A DNA stretch of 64,000 nucleotides from Neocallimastix lanati (nom. inval.) (GCA_016946835.1 JACVTC010000031.1:563501-627500), one strand, 5' to 3'; positions 34,706-46,753 are shown, numbered from the stretch's first letter. A program made the numbers and translations. Notes: generated from the letters alone by a model not told the origin.

Positions 34706-35643
34706 TCTTCAAGATTATCTAATTTTTCTAGGAGAGCATTTAATCTCTTCAGTTTGGGACAATCGTATTTCAAGTGTACCTCCTGTTCACAAATGTAACA
34801 AGTCTTTATCCTTAAATTCTTCATTTTATTGGTTAGGTCTTCCATGGTGTCATTTTCTTTGGGAGACTTTCCCTTTACTTGTGGAGAAAGAGTTTTAGGT
34901 TTAATTACTATCCTATTTCTATTGTCTCCACCTTCTTGATATAAGGATCTAAAATTATTATTCTTCCTTTTATTTGTTTCATGATAGATTTCATCATAGA
35001 GTTCAGCTTTTTCATAAGCCTCCTCCAATGATGAACAACAGGAAGAATGAACTCCTGACCAAACCACAGTTCTTGGTTTCAGAGTTCCCTCGTAGTCATA
35101 TATAGAAATATATTTCTTACTTTCTTCATTTAGTTTCTTATATATTTCTTTAAATCTCTTGTTAAACTCGACTACTGTTTCATTTCTTTCAATACTCATG
35201 TTTTTAATCTCGGATAATAGCTGACTTTGTTTCTTCTCGTGTAACCATTCAGTGAGAAGAAAACTTTCTAACCCCTCCATGGAGAGATTATCAGGATTTT
35301 GTGTAACATATTCGTCAATATATTCCGGAATGTCTCCTGCGGAGGCTAATTTCATACAAAGGACTACATCATTCATATCTGTTTCTTCAAACAATTTCAT
35401 CCAGGAAGTAATTTGCTTAATCCAGGACTTTACGTTTTTATTACCAGCACCTAACTTCTGGATAGCGTTTAACATTAACATTTTATCCTTTGAATCAAAT
35501 GTCATTTTGGACCTAACTATTGTACTTGAATTGTCAGAGTTAAAGGGAGAATTATTAACACTACTATCTTCAAGGCTTGCGTTTGAATGGCTAGAACTAC
35601 TAGATGATGAATAACTTTTCTTATGAATAAAGAAATTTTCCAT
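34696..35643 (-). CDS. gag: Gag of element V
   Basis: 315 residues. A Ser-rich N-terminus (about 10-45) precedes a helical capsid-like region with SIERNETVVEFNKRFKEIY, equivalent to the IKRNE block of the W and Y Gags. A zinc knuckle CYICEQEVHLKYDC at about 279-292 keeps the CX2CX4HX4C spacing, but the usual Gly before His is Val. The start ATG at 35643 is the first in frame; MTFDSKDK further in is an alternative. Ends KN-stop at the slippery site. Intact. Confidence 0.9.
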   Translation of the reverse strand: MENFFIHKKSYSSSSSSSHSNASLEDSSVNNSPFNSDNSSTIVRSKMTFDSKDKMLMLNAIQKLGAGNKNVKSWIKQITSWMKLFEETDMNDVVLCMKLASAGDIPEYIDEYVTQNPDNLSMEGLESFLLTEWLHEKKQSQLLSEIKNMSIERNETVVEFNKRFKEIYKKLNEESKKYISIYDYEGTLKPRTVVWSGVHSSCCSSLEEAYEKAELYDEIYHETNKRKNNNFRSLYQEGGDNRNRIVIKPKTLSPQVKGKSPKENDTMEDLTNKMKNLRIKTCYICEQEVHLKYDCPKLKRLNALLEKLDNLEEKN

Positions 35644-36437
35644 ATATTAGATGTAACAATATATAAAGCAATATATATTGTTATATTAAATATCTTTTAA
35701 TAAAATTTTTTTAATGAATAAAACGTGTTAAAAATAATAAATATAAATATATTGAATTATAAAATTAATTACAATTCAATATAATATAAGAGTAAATAAA
35801 TAACAATAACTATTATAAATATATTGAATTATATTAGATATTATATCAATATGACTCAATATTTGTTATTTGAAAATAAATTAAATTTAAAATTGTAAAT
35901 TATATACTTTCAACAAAAATAAAATATAAATTCATATATAGTTAAATATAATAAAATGAATTATTAAAATTATAATATATATGAATATAATAATATTAAA
36001 ATCACTATCAACTATAAAATAAAATATATTATAATATATTATTAAATATAATTATTAGATATAATAAAATAATTTACTATATAAAATAATATATTGAAAT
36101 AATATATATAAAATTTAAAATAATATATAGAAATAATATATGGAAAAAAAATTTTTTTTTTTTTTTTTTTTTGTATAAGTTTGACCAAAATTTCTATATT
36201 AATAACTCTTCGTAATACTAATTTAAAATATTTTCAATCTTCCTTAATTCTATAATTAAAAGTTCTACATCCACACTCTTCTTTAACTTTTAATTATAAA
36301 TTAAATCACCTTTTTAGATTGAATTAATTCAAATAAAGGATTCTTTAAGTTATTGTAAATAGAAATTTATATATAAAATAAAATAAATTTTGTAAAAATT
36401 AATATACTTCCTCCCTGAACCGATATCTCCACCAATT
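35644..36437 (-). other. AT-rich leader of V with primer binding site (36420-36434)
   Basis: No gene and no GC-rich block; a T run at 36149-36171. The plus strand at 36420-36434 reads CCGATATCTCCACCA, so the minus strand begins TGGTGGAGATATCGG, three bases inside the 5' LTR. This primer sequence is shared with Y. Confidence 0.75.
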
Positions 36438-36939
36438 TGATAAGGTTCAGTTAAGAAATTAACTTTATACACTTAAAGAGAGGTTTTAAGTATAGTTTTC
36501 TTTTAAGAACTTTTTTATTTATTTATTATATATTTTTGAACTATTTAGCTCCTTGAGCAATTAAACATTTTTTGTACTATTTATACTTTATCTTAATTAT
36601 AAATTTTATATTATTATAACATATGATTTTTACTATGAAATATATAAATTATATTAAGGAGTAAATATCAGGTGTTATAATAATATTCTCTAATAAAATT
36701 CCTATTCTTAATAAATGTTATAAAATTACTATTTTTCTATATGAACTATAATAAAATATTTCCTAAACTCTAATTAATATATTTTTCATATTTACTATTT
36801 ATCTATTTGTTTTACATTAATTTCTTACATTTTGTATTCATTAATTTCATTTAATACGTAATTATTATTTACATTTATATTTTATAATTATTTTATGATA
36901 TTTTTACACATTTTCTTATTTTATTATCATTTCATATCA
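36438..36939 (-). repeat. 5' LTR of V
   Basis: 502 bp, identical by eye to 29637-30138. Confidence 0.95.
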
Positions 36940-36943
36940 CTAT

Positions 36944-37157
36944 GTTATTGCTAAACTCTCATAAATTTAATTTACCTTTATAAGGAATGAACATAAATTT
37001 AAATTAAATTTTATGTATAAACTTAAATTTTCAGATCAAATAATATAGTAAAATTATTAATGTAAAGAATACATAAATTTATTAATATTTTAAAAATTAC
37101 CTTGACTATATTAAAAGGTTTTTAATAAGAATCAATTTATTACTTCATTCTTTATCA
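36944..37157 (-). repeat. Right part of the LTR-like element split by V
   Basis: Continues 27837-29636 after the CTAT duplication and ends CATTCTTTATCA, then AGTA and the next LTR. Confidence 0.5.
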
Positions 37158-37161
37158 AGTA

Positions 37162-38677
37162 TGATACGGGCTGGGGTTGAAACACTAAGATATTCAAAAC
37201 AAAAAAAAATAAATATTAACACATAACTATAAAAATAAGTTTGGAAACAAGGAAAAAAAAAATTAAATTTTAAAATATTCTTTATTTAAATTTAAAATTA
37301 AAATTATTTGTTCCAAGTATTAAAAAGAAAGAAATTTATTCTTCTTTTTATACTTTTATTTTAATACATTTTATTTATTATTAATATATTCTTTATAAAA
37401 AACTATTATAACTATTTTATTTTAATTTTTATCTATTATTTTAAATTATTTTTTAAAAAAAAATAACATTTATTAAATTAAAATATAAAAAATTAATTTG
37501 GAGCTTGTATCACGAAGGGCATTCCGGGCGGTAGCTTCTTCTTGATATTGTTATTCAGAGAGAGAATTATACAGAATTGATATTTTCTGTATTTTAGATC
37601 ATTTTTATTATTGGAATTCTTCTGTATTTTAGTTCATTTTTATTTTAATAAAGATTTAATTTATTTTTAATTTTTGTTTTATTTTTAGTTTATTTCAAAG
37701 GTTTTAGAAAATATTATACAGAAACTTATAATTCTGTATTTTATATCAAATATTTATTGAAATAGGTTTTTATTATTCTTAATATAAAAATAAGAATTAG
37801 TAATGATTTAAATATTATATAATTTTTAATAAGAATATTTAGTAATAATTTTTATTATATTTAATATTAATAAAATATTTAATAATTATTTTTATTAGAT
37901 TTGATATTAATAAAAGATTTTAATAAGAATATTTAATAATAATTTTTATTATATTTAATATTAATAAAAGAATTTTATAAGAATATTTAATAATAATTTT
38001 TATTATAAAAGATTTTAATAAGAATATTTAATAATAATTTTTATTATATTTGATATTAATAAAAGATTTTAATAAGAATATTTAATAATAATTTTTATTA
38101 TATTTAATATTAATAAAAGAATTTTATAAGAATATTTAATAATAATTTTTATTATATTTAATATTAATAAAGGGAATTTATAAGAATATTTAATAATAAT
38201 TTTTATTATATTTGATATTAATAAAAGATTTTAATAAGAATATTTAATAATAATTTTTATTATATTTAATATTAATAAAAGAAATTAATAAGAACATTTA
38301 ACAATAATTTTTATTATATTTAATATTAATAAAAGAATTTATAAGAATATTTAATAATAATTTTTATTATATTTAATATTAATAAAAGAAATTTATAAGA
38401 ATATTTAATAATAATTTTTATTATATTTGATATTAATAAAAGAATTTTATAAGAATATTTAATAATTTTTATTATAAAAGATTTTAATAAGAATATTTAA
38501 TAATAATTTTTATTATATTTAATATTAATAAAAGATTTTTATTAGAATATTTAATAATTTTTATTATATTTGATATTAATAAAAGATTTTAATAAGAATA
38601 TTTAATAATAATTTTATTTTATTATTATTAAGAGTATTTAATAGGAAATACAAGGTATTTAGTGACACCCCGTATCA
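37162..38677 (-). repeat. Solo LTR, family R (1516 bp)
   Basis: TGATACGGGCTGGGG to CACCCCGTATCA, flanked by AGTA on both sides (37158-37161, 38678-38681). The internal 54-bp minisatellite covers about 0.8 kb. Confidence 0.9.
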
Positions 38678-38681
38678 AGTA

Positions 38682-39697
38682 TGGTAGACTCGGGGTGATT
38701 CTTATTGATTTAAAATCAAGCAGGGGGAGACGGGTATTACCCTGCTTTGATTTTAACAAAGAAAAATTTTTTTTTTTTTTTATTAAAAAGTGTTTATTAT
38801 TTATTAATATAAAATTTTATTATTTAAAGTACACATATTTAATTTTTAAGAAATTGTTACAATATTTATATTTTTTTATAAATTTAAAGTATAATTAATT
38901 GTTTATAATTTAAGTAATTTTATAGAATTATTGAATTAATTTTATATCAATAATTCATTTTTGTTTTAATTTTTATAAATATAATAATATAATATTCAAA
39001 TATAATTTAATTAAAAATAATTATAAAATAAATATATAGAAAATAGTTTTTACTATTTTCTTTGATATTTTTAAGTTAAATAAATTGTTTTTAAAGATTA
39101 ATATAATAAATTTAATAATCTTTAATTATTTTAAATAATACTTGTAATTATTTTCAAAATAAAATAAAATTTTTATAATATTTAATTAATAAATTTGATA
39201 ATATTTAAATAATAATTTTTATAATAAGTAATAATTTTTAATAATAATTTTTAATAATAAATTTAATTAATAATCTTAATAATTTTATAATAATATTTAA
39301 TAGTTATAATAAATAAATTTTTATAATAATATTTAATAATTTTAATAATTTTATAATATTAATAATTTATAATAATTTTTAGAATAATATTTAATTAATA
39401 ATTTTAATAATTTTATAATAATTTTTATAATAATATTTAATTAATAGTTTTAATAGTTTAGTATCTTAAAAGTATAATTTTAATATTTACAATTGTATTT
39501 TAATATACATATATTTAATAATATAACAATAAAGTAATTAATTAAAATTTATTTACATTATTTACAAGTTAAAATTAATTTATATTAAAATAAATTAAAT
39601 TTTATTATTAAGTTTAGGTTATCAAGAATATAGGAAAGTACAATTTAGTAAAGAATTATTAATAATAAAATTAAGGTTATTAATTCATTCTTTACCA
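38682..39697 (-). repeat. Solo LTR, family Y (1016 bp)
   Basis: TGGTAGACTCGGGG to CTTTACCA, flanked by AGTA on both sides (38678-38681, 39698-39701). It is closely similar to the LTRs of Y and has the hairpin AAAATCAAGCAGGG / CCCTGCTTTGATTTT. Confidence 0.9.
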
Positions 39698-39701
39698 AGT
39701 A

Positions 39702-40263
39702 TGATAAATAATGAAATTTATAAATATAAATTTCATATTATATTAAAAAATATATATATATATATATAATTAATATCACGGTACAAATTTTATAAAGTTT
39801 AATAATAAACAATTAATAAATTAATAAAAATAAAAATATATTAAATAATATTTTAATAATAAAAAAATAAAATAAACAATAAACAGAAATAATAATTTTT
39901 ATAATATTATTAATTGTAAATACTTATAACATGTAAACAAATTTTAAAATGTATAATTTACTAAATTAATATAAATAGTTCTTAATTTTATTTATTTTAA
40001 TAATCAGGTTTTTATATAGTTTTTACTCATTTTAATCAAAAACTAAATATTAATAATAATATTAAATAATTAAAATAATAATTTAAATAATAAAATTAAA
40101 AGATGTATATAAAATAATTTATAAAATAAATAAAATATTTATTAATAAAACATATTTTTAAAATCTTAATCACAAAAACAACTTTTTCTAAATTTAATTA
40201 TTGATATTGGTTATGTCACTTTCTGAGCCTATTCAGAATTAAGATATAAACCATAAAATATCA
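39702..40263 (-). repeat. Solo LTR-like element (562 bp), family not otherwise seen here
   Basis: TGATAAATAATG to AAATATCA, inverted ends TGATA/TATCA, flanked by AGTA on both sides (39698-39701, 40264-40267). Orientation is assumed from its neighbours. It contains a (TA)n run near 39750. Confidence 0.65.
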
Positions 40264-40268
40264 AGTAA

Positions 40269-41642
40269 TGATACGGGCTGGGGTTGAAACACTAAGATAT
40301 TCAAAACAAAAAAATAAATATTAACACATAACTATAAAAATAAATTTGGAAACAAGAAAAAAAATTAAATTTTAAAATATTCTTTATTTAAATTTAAAAT
40401 TAAAATTATTTGTTCCAAGTATTAAAAAGAAAGAAATTTATTCTTCTTTTTATACTTTTATTTTAATACATTTTATTTATTATTAATATATTCTTTATAA
40501 AAAAAAAAAACTATTATAACTATTTTATTTTAATTTTTATCTATTATTTTAAATTATTTTTTAAAAAAAAATAACATTTATTAAATTAAAATATAAAAAA
40601 TTAATTTGGAGCTTGTATCACGAAGGGCATTCCGGGCGGTAGCTTCTTCTTGATATTGTTATTCAGAGAGAGAATTATACAGAATTGATATTTTCTGTAT
40701 TTTAGATCATTTTTATTATTGGAATTCTTCTGTATTTTAGTTCATTTTTATTTTAATAAAGATTTAATTTATTTTTAATTTTTGTTTTATTTTTAGTTTA
40801 TTTCAAAGGTTTTAGAAAATATTATACAGAAACTTATAATTATGTATTTTACATCAAATATTTATTGAAATAGGTTTTTATTATTCTTAATATAAAAATA
40901 AGAATTAGTAATGATTTAAATATTATATAATTTTTAATAAGAATATTTAGTAATAATTTTTATTATATTTAATATTAATAAAATATTTAATAATTATTTT
41001 TATTAGATTTGATATTAATAAAAAATTTTAATAAGAATATTTATTAATAATTTTTATTATATTTAATATTAATAAAAGAATTTTATAAGAATATTTAATA
41101 ATAATTTTTATTATAAAAGATTTTAATAAGAATATTTAATAATAATTTTTATTATATTTGATATTAATAAAAGATTTTAATAAGAATATTTAATAATAAT
41201 TTTTATTATATTTAATATTAATAAAAGAAATTTATAAGAATATTTAATAATAATTTTTATTATATTTGATATTAATAAAAGAAATTTATTAGAATATTTA
41301 ATAATAATTTTTATTATATTTGATATTAATAAAAGATTTTAATAAGAATATTTAATAATAATTTTTATTATATTTAATATTAATAAAAGAAATTAATAAG
41401 AACATTTAACAATAATTTTTATTATATTTAATATTAATAAAAGAATTTATAAGAATATTTAATAATAATTTTTATTATATTTAATATTAATAAAAGAAAT
41501 TTATAAGAATATTTAATAATAATTTTTATTATATTTGATATTAATAAAGGAAATTAATAAGAATATTTAATAATAATTTTATTTTATTATTATTAAGAGT
41601 ATTTAATAGGAAATACAAGGTATTTAGTGACACCCCGTATCA
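40269..41642 (-). repeat. Solo LTR, family R (1374 bp)
   Basis: TGATACGGGCTGGGG to CACCCCGTATCA, flanked by GTAA (40265-40268 and 41643-41646). It is nearly identical to 37162-38677 outside the minisatellite, which is shorter here (about 0.7 kb). Confidence 0.9.
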
Positions 41643-41646
41643 GTAA

Positions 41647-42662
41647 TGGTAGACTCGGGGTTGACACTTAGATATTTAAAATCAAGCAGGGGGGGACGGG
41701 TATTACCCTGCTTTGATTTTAAAAAAAAATAATTCTTTATTAAAAATTATTTATTTTTTTTTTATTAATATAAAAGTTTTTTTTTATTTAAAGTACACAC
41801 ATTTAATTTTTAAGAAATTGTTACAATATTTATATTTTTTTATAAATTTAAAGTATAATTAATTGTTTATAATTTAAGTAATTTTATAGAATTATTGAAT
41901 TAATTTTATATCAATAATTCATTTTTGTTTTAATTTTTATAAATATAATAATATAATATTCAAATATAATTTAATTAAAAATAATTATAAAATAAATATA
42001 TAGAAAATAGTTTTTACTATTTTCTTTGATATTTTTAAGTTAAATAAATTGTTTTTAAAGATTAATATAATAAATTTAATAATCTTTAATTATTTTAAAT
42101 AATACTTGTAATTATTTTCAAAATAAAATAAAATTTTTATAATATTTAATTAATAAATTTGATAATATTTAAATAATAATTTTTATAATAAGTAAAAATT
42201 TTTAATAATAATTTTTAATAATAAATTTAATTAATAATCTTAATAATTTTATAATAATATTTAATAGTTATAATATATAAATTTTTATAATAATATTTAA
42301 ATAATTTTAATAATTTTATAATATTAATAATTTATAATAATTTTTAGAATAATATTTAATTAATAATTTTAATAATTTTATAATAATTTTTATAATAATA
42401 TTTAATTAATAGTTTTAATAGTTTAGTATCTTAAAAGTATAATTTTAATATTTACAATTGTATTTTAATATACATATATTTAATAATATAACAATAAAAT
42501 AATTAATTAAAATTTATTTACATTATTTACAAGTTAAAATTAATTTATATCAAAATAAATTAAATTTTATTATTAAGTTTAGGTTATCAAGAATATAGGA
42601 AAGTACAATTTAGTAAAGAATTATTAATAATAAAATAAAGGTTATTAATTCATTCTTTACCA
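41647..42662 (-). repeat. 3' LTR of Y
   Basis: TGGTAGACTCGGGG to CTTTACCA. Hairpin arms at 41678-41691 and 41706-41720 lie close to the terminus; in the transcript sense this is the U5 side. Confidence 0.95.
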
Positions 42663-42703
42663 TGATGCTCCCTCTAAAACTCAAGCTACATCGAAGCTGA
42701 GTT
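42663..42703 (-). other. Polypurine tract and 3' hairpin of Y
   Basis: The minus strand reads AGAGGGAGCATCA against the LTR. Just upstream, overlapping the pol end, is a hairpin AACTC-A-AGCT (42678-42687) with AGCT-GAGTT (42695-42703), with one bulged A. Confidence 0.55.
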
Positions 42704-45700
42704 ATACTTGACTATATTCTTCAAATGAACATTCCCATTCATTTGAATTCCAGAATTTGGATCAGCCAAGGTAACCGTATTAAATTGTTTTTTTATAACT
42801 TTAAGAGGACCAACAAAATAAGGTTCTAGTTTAGTTCTTGAAAAATTTCTAACTAGAACTAAATCACCTTCCCTAATTCTTTTTCCCTCATTCAAACTAT
42901 TCTTTTCCTCTCTTCTAGCAGCCCAATACTTATTTGCATTTTTAACATTTTCGGCTGCTTCTAAAGTCCATCGGTAATGATTTATAAATTTTTCTAACAA
43001 CACTTCATCCGATGACTTATTAATATCCTTGGTAGGTCTAGCAGCAATATCAAAAGGCTGCTGATCCTCCCTACCATAAACCAACTCAAAACTTGAATGT
43101 TTTGTTACCTTATTTTTGGTAGTTCTAAGAGCCCATAAGGCGGATGGTAAAACTTCATCCCAATCCTTATTCTTAGAACCCAACAACCTCAATAACTTGC
43201 CGATCTCTTTATTACGGTTTTCCGTAAGTCCATTACTTTCAGGATGATATGTGGAAATAAACTTCACATATACATCATAGAGATCTAAAAATATTTTCGT
43301 CATGTCCGAGGTGAACTGAACACCATTGTCAGTTGTTATTACCTGTGGAACACCATGACGAGCAAACACATTAATTAAGAACTTAATCACATCCTGTGAT
43401 GTTATATTTTCCGTGGGTTCTGCTTCAACCCATTTGGTGAAGTAATCCACCACAACCATAATGTATTGATTATTATTCTTCGTTTTAATCAAAGGTCCAA
43501 TAATATCTAAACCCGAATGTATAAAAGGACCTTCTACTTTAGTTGGAATATTTTCTGTAGGTTCTGGATATGGTTGTGACCTATTCAACTGACACTTGTC
43601 ACAACTTTGCACCACTCTTTTAATATCCATCACCATATTATTCCAATAAAAACTTTTACGAAGCCTTTGATAAGTCTTATAATATCCCTCATGACCTATC
43701 TTATGGGCTTCTAAAATAAGTTTTACTCTTTCCGTTTGATCCGTAATTAATTTACGATAGTCATTACCATCAACAAAATAATCTTCACCATCTATCGTAA
43801 CAAATTTTTCATTTATAAAGTCTTTAATAGTTTTAGAAAGCAACTCTTCTTCTTCCTTTGAAGTTAACTTAGTTGCCAATACCACGGAATCATCTCTTTT
43901 CTTCATCCTAGATAATGCATCGGCTAACACATTTTTCTTACCCATTTGATATTGAATTTCAACACCAAGGGTACTAACAGTTAAGCACCACCTTGCTTGC
44001 CTAGCATTATTAGGTTCCTTATTTTTAAAGAAACTGATTAAAGGTTTATGATCTGTTATTACTACTGTTTTATTAGGATTTCCTAATATATAAGATTTCA
44101 ACTTAGTAATACAATAAATTAATGCAGCTCCTTCCAAGTCAGTAATGCCATAATTTTTCTCGGCTTTACTTAAACTTCTACTTATATAATGAACTGGATG
44201 TTCCTTTTTGGTTTCTAAATCTTCTTGGAGTAATACTCCTCCAATACCTTCATAGGAAGCATCCGTTCTAATTATAAACCTTTGATTAAAACTTGGATAT
44301 TTTAAAATTGGTGCATTTATTAACTTTTCTTTTAACAGATCAAAACTTTGTTGATGTTCATTATTCCATTTATATTTAACATTCCTTCTTAATAATTTAC
44401 ATAAAGGAGCAGAGATTTGAGCATATTTATCAATAAAGTTTCTATAATATCCTACTGCTCCAAGAAAAGATCGTAATTCATGAACATCAACAGGTGCTAC
44501 CCACTCCTTGATAGCCTTAATTTTGCTATCCTGGGGACTTAAACCTTTCACTGATGCCTTATGACCTAAGACTTCTACTTCAGTCTGCATAAAGGCACAT
44601 TTTTCAATGTTAATTTTTAATTTGTGTTGGCGAAATACTTCCAACACTTGCCTAATGTGGCATATATGTTCTTCTATACTCTTAGAGTATATTAAAATAT
44701 CATCTATAAAGTTAAAAACAAACTTTCCTATAAATGGGAAAAGAATCCTATTCATTTCCTTTTGAAATGTAACTGGGGCTCCGGTTAAACCAAAAGACAT
44801 AACCTTGAATTGATAGTTACCAAATTTTGTGGTGAAGGTGGTAATTTCTACACTTTCCTCATCCATCAAAATTTGATGATAACCAGAGTAAAGATCCATT
44901 GTTGTAAAAATCTGTGCCCCATCTAAACTATCAAATATCTCATCAATGTAAGGTAATGAATAAGAATCTTTAACTGTTAAATCATTAACCTTACGATAAT
45001 CAATACATAATCGCCATTTACCGTTCTTCTTCGGTACTAACACTATTGGCGATGACCATTCGGAACAAGAAGGTTCAATTAATTTCTTATTAATTAATTT
45101 AATTAATTCCTCCTTAAGTATATCCGACTTAAATTTAACTAATCTATAGCACCTTTGCTTAACTGGTTTCGCACCAGGAATTAAATTAATCTTATGTGGA
45201 GGAAGATCAGAAGGTGTTAATTCTTCTGAAGAAGTAGCAACTATTTCTAAGTTCTCCTCCAGAATTTTAATTATTTCATCTTTATATTTTTCGTTTAAAG
45301 TATTTAGGAAAATTTCATGATGAATATATTGCTTTGGGGATAATCCTTCAATTTTCTTTAAATCATTCTTTTTGGAATCCTCATCCAAAGCCTTAATCAT
45401 ACACAACAACTTTTCTTCATCTTCATAATCATTATTAATAGGTGCAATAACGTCAATTACTCCCTCAGGAGTAATTTGACACAAACTATATAAAATGGGG
45501 TGGATAAACAAATTATAATCAATTTGGGTTTTTAAGTTAATTAGAATATCGTAAAAAGGATCCTCCTTTTCTACTATTCTACAATTAACCATTAATACAA
45601 GATTATTAATCTTTACTGGCACCCGAATGATATAACCTTCCGAGTAATCATCATTCTTAGTTGCCAACCTAATTCTGCCACGACTAATATCAATAGGTTC

Positions 45701-46753
45701 ATATTCGGACGGAAGCTTATCTAAAAATTGTTGAGTAATTATACTTAAATTACTACATGAATCAATTAAAGCCTTCCCCGAAACACCTTCAACTGTAACA
45801 TCAACCATGGCAATATCCTCTTCACATGGTTCGTTACCTTTACTTTTATAAATGTGGTCTATGTTATTAACGACCACAGTCGTGGCTGACACATTATCCA
45901 ACACCCCAGAGATATTATATTGGTCCCTATCCAATTTAATACCCTGTGACACCTTATATCTTAATTTTGGAGCAGCATCCAATAACTGTCCAAAAGTAAT
46001 ATTGCAATGGGCAGAATTTAAATCTTTAAGAATATCATATTCTTCTTCCCCCGATTGCATCTTAATTTTCCTAGATACCCTAGAACTTTTAGTTTCTTTT
46101 TGAGTATCTTTATCTTTACTAATTAACACCTTTGTTAAATCAATTACTTTATTATTCTCCTTCACAATACTTTTATTATTATCATTAGTTTCTTTCATTA
46201 AATTTTTATTCTTTCTTTTATCATTATTTACATTATTTATAATAACTTCATCATTCACTAATGAATTATTATTAATATTATCATTACTATTATCATTACT
46301 ATTATCATTACTATGATTATTACTATAATTAGTATTACTATTACTAGCTCTTTCATTATCACGAATTTGTCTTTCAATCTCTTTTTCTTTTTCAATTCGT
46401 GGTTGAGCTAGAATAGATGGTTTAATTTGTTTAACAATTTTATTACTTATATTATTTTCTTTTATTTCTCGTTCTTTCTGTTTCCGTAATGCAGGAGTTA
46501 TTATAGGTTTAGGATTCTCTTTCAACGACTTATGAATCCTTTTCTCCGCACTACCTTCATCATTATTAACATCATAAATTTTACGTTTAGATGCTCCTAC
46601 TAAATAATCAACTTTCTTTTTATTAACCACCCTTTTATTAGCAGGAATTTCTTCAATATTAGAAAGACGAGAATTTTTAATTTCTTTTTGATATTTAATT
46701 GAAGCTGCTTTATTAAGTATGGGAGAGCTTCTTATCCCATTACTCAATTTAAA
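42686..46753 (-). CDS. pol: Pol of element Y (protease, RT, RNase H, integrase)
   Basis: Made by -1 frameshift from gag; 1353 codons from a TTG at 46747, open to 42686. Charged, Asn-rich linker about 1-230; protease active site LIDSCSNLSII at about 328 (DSC in place of DSG); RT about 525-715 with LCIDYRKVND and FIDD at about 680; RNase H about 825-940 (RTDASYEGIGGVLL, TDHKPLISFF, ADALSRM); integrase finger about 1015-1052 (GHEGYYKTY, CDKCQL) and core residues in GLDIIGPL (1078), TTDNGVQF (1139) and LTENRNKE (1175); GPF-type C-terminus, no chromodomain. The usual MPFGL of RT reads MSFGL here (Pro in W, V and P), which could weaken activity. Otherwise intact. Confidence 0.95.
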   Translation of the reverse strand, partial: FKLSNGIRSSPILNKAASIKYQKEIKNSRLSNIEEIPANKRVVNKKKVDYLVGASKRKIYDVNNDEGSAEKRIHKSLKENPKPIITPALRKQKEREIKENNISNKIVKQIKPSILAQPRIEKEKEIERQIRDNERASNSNTNYSNNHSNDNSNDNSNDNINNNSLVNDEVIINNVNNDKRKNKNLMKETNDNNKSIVKENNKVIDLTKVLISKDKDTQKETKSSRVSRKIKMQSGEEEYDILKDLNSAHCNITFGQLLDAAPKLRYKVSQGIKLDRDQYNISGVLDNVSATTVVVNNIDHIYKSKGNEPCEEDIAMVDVTVEGVSGKALIDSCSNLSIITQQFLDKLPSEYEPIDISRGRIRLATKNDDYSEGYIIRVPVKINNLVLMVNCRIVEKEDPFYDILINLKTQIDYNLFIHPILYSLCQITPEGVIDVIAPINNDYEDEEKLLCMIKALDEDSKKNDLKKIEGLSPKQYIHHEIFLNTLNEKYKDEIIKILEENLEIVATSSEELTPSDLPPHKINLIPGAKPVKQRCYRLVKFKSDILKEELIKLINKKLIEPSCSEWSSPIVLVPKKNGKWRLCIDYRKVNDLTVKDSYSLPYIDEIFDSLDGAQIFTTMDLYSGYHQILMDEESVEITTFTTKFGNYQFKVMSFGLTGAPVTFQKEMNRILFPFIGKFVFNFIDDILIYSKSIEEHICHIRQVLEVFRQHKLKINIEKCAFMQTEVEVLGHKASVKGLSPQDSKIKAIKEWVAPVDVHELRSFLGAVGYYRNFIDKYAQISAPLCKLLRRNVKYKWNNEHQQSFDLLKEKLINAPILKYPSFNQRFIIRTDASYEGIGGVLLQEDLETKKEHPVHYISRSLSKAEKNYGITDLEGAALIYCITKLKSYILGNPNKTVVITDHKPLISFFKNKEPNNARQARWCLTVSTLGVEIQYQMGKKNVLADALSRMKKRDDSVVLATKLTSKEEEELLSKTIKDFINEKFVTIDGEDYFVDGNDYRKLITDQTERVKLILEAHKIGHEGYYKTYQRLRKSFYWNNMVMDIKRVVQSCDKCQLNRSQPYPEPTENIPTKVEGPFIHSGLDIIGPLIKTKNNNQYIMVVVDYFTKWVEAEPTENITSQDVIKFLINVFARHGVPQVITTDNGVQFTSDMTKIFLDLYDVYVKFISTYHPESNGLTENRNKEIGKLLRLLGSKNKDWDEVLPSALWALRTTKNKVTKHSSFELVYGREDQQPFDIAARPTKDINKSSDEVLLEKFINHYRWTLEAAENVKNANKYWAARREEKNSLNEGKRIREGDLVLVRNFSRTKLEPYFVGPLKVIKKQFNTVTLADPNSGIQMNGNVHLKNIVKYNSASM
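46721..46753 (-). promoter_or_regulatory. -1 ribosomal frameshift signal of Y
   Basis: Slippery T TTA AAT (46753-46747) directly before TGA. Spacer TGAGTAAT (46746-46739), then GGGA (46738-46735) / TCCC (46724-46721) with a 10-nt loop that can form a further AG/CT pairing. The hairpin is weaker than in V or P, but position and spacing are the same. Confidence 0.8.

Larger units (their letters stand above)
29637..36939 (-). mobile_element. Element V: complete, apparently intact Ty3/Gypsy retrotransposon (7.3 kb)
   Basis: Two 502-bp LTRs that look identical by eye, a CTAT duplication on both sides (29633-29636 and 36940-36943), open gag and pol, frameshift signal, primer site and polypurine tract. 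It is probably the youngest element in the window. It inserted into an older LTR-like sequence rather than directly at the tRNA flank. Confidence 0.95.
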
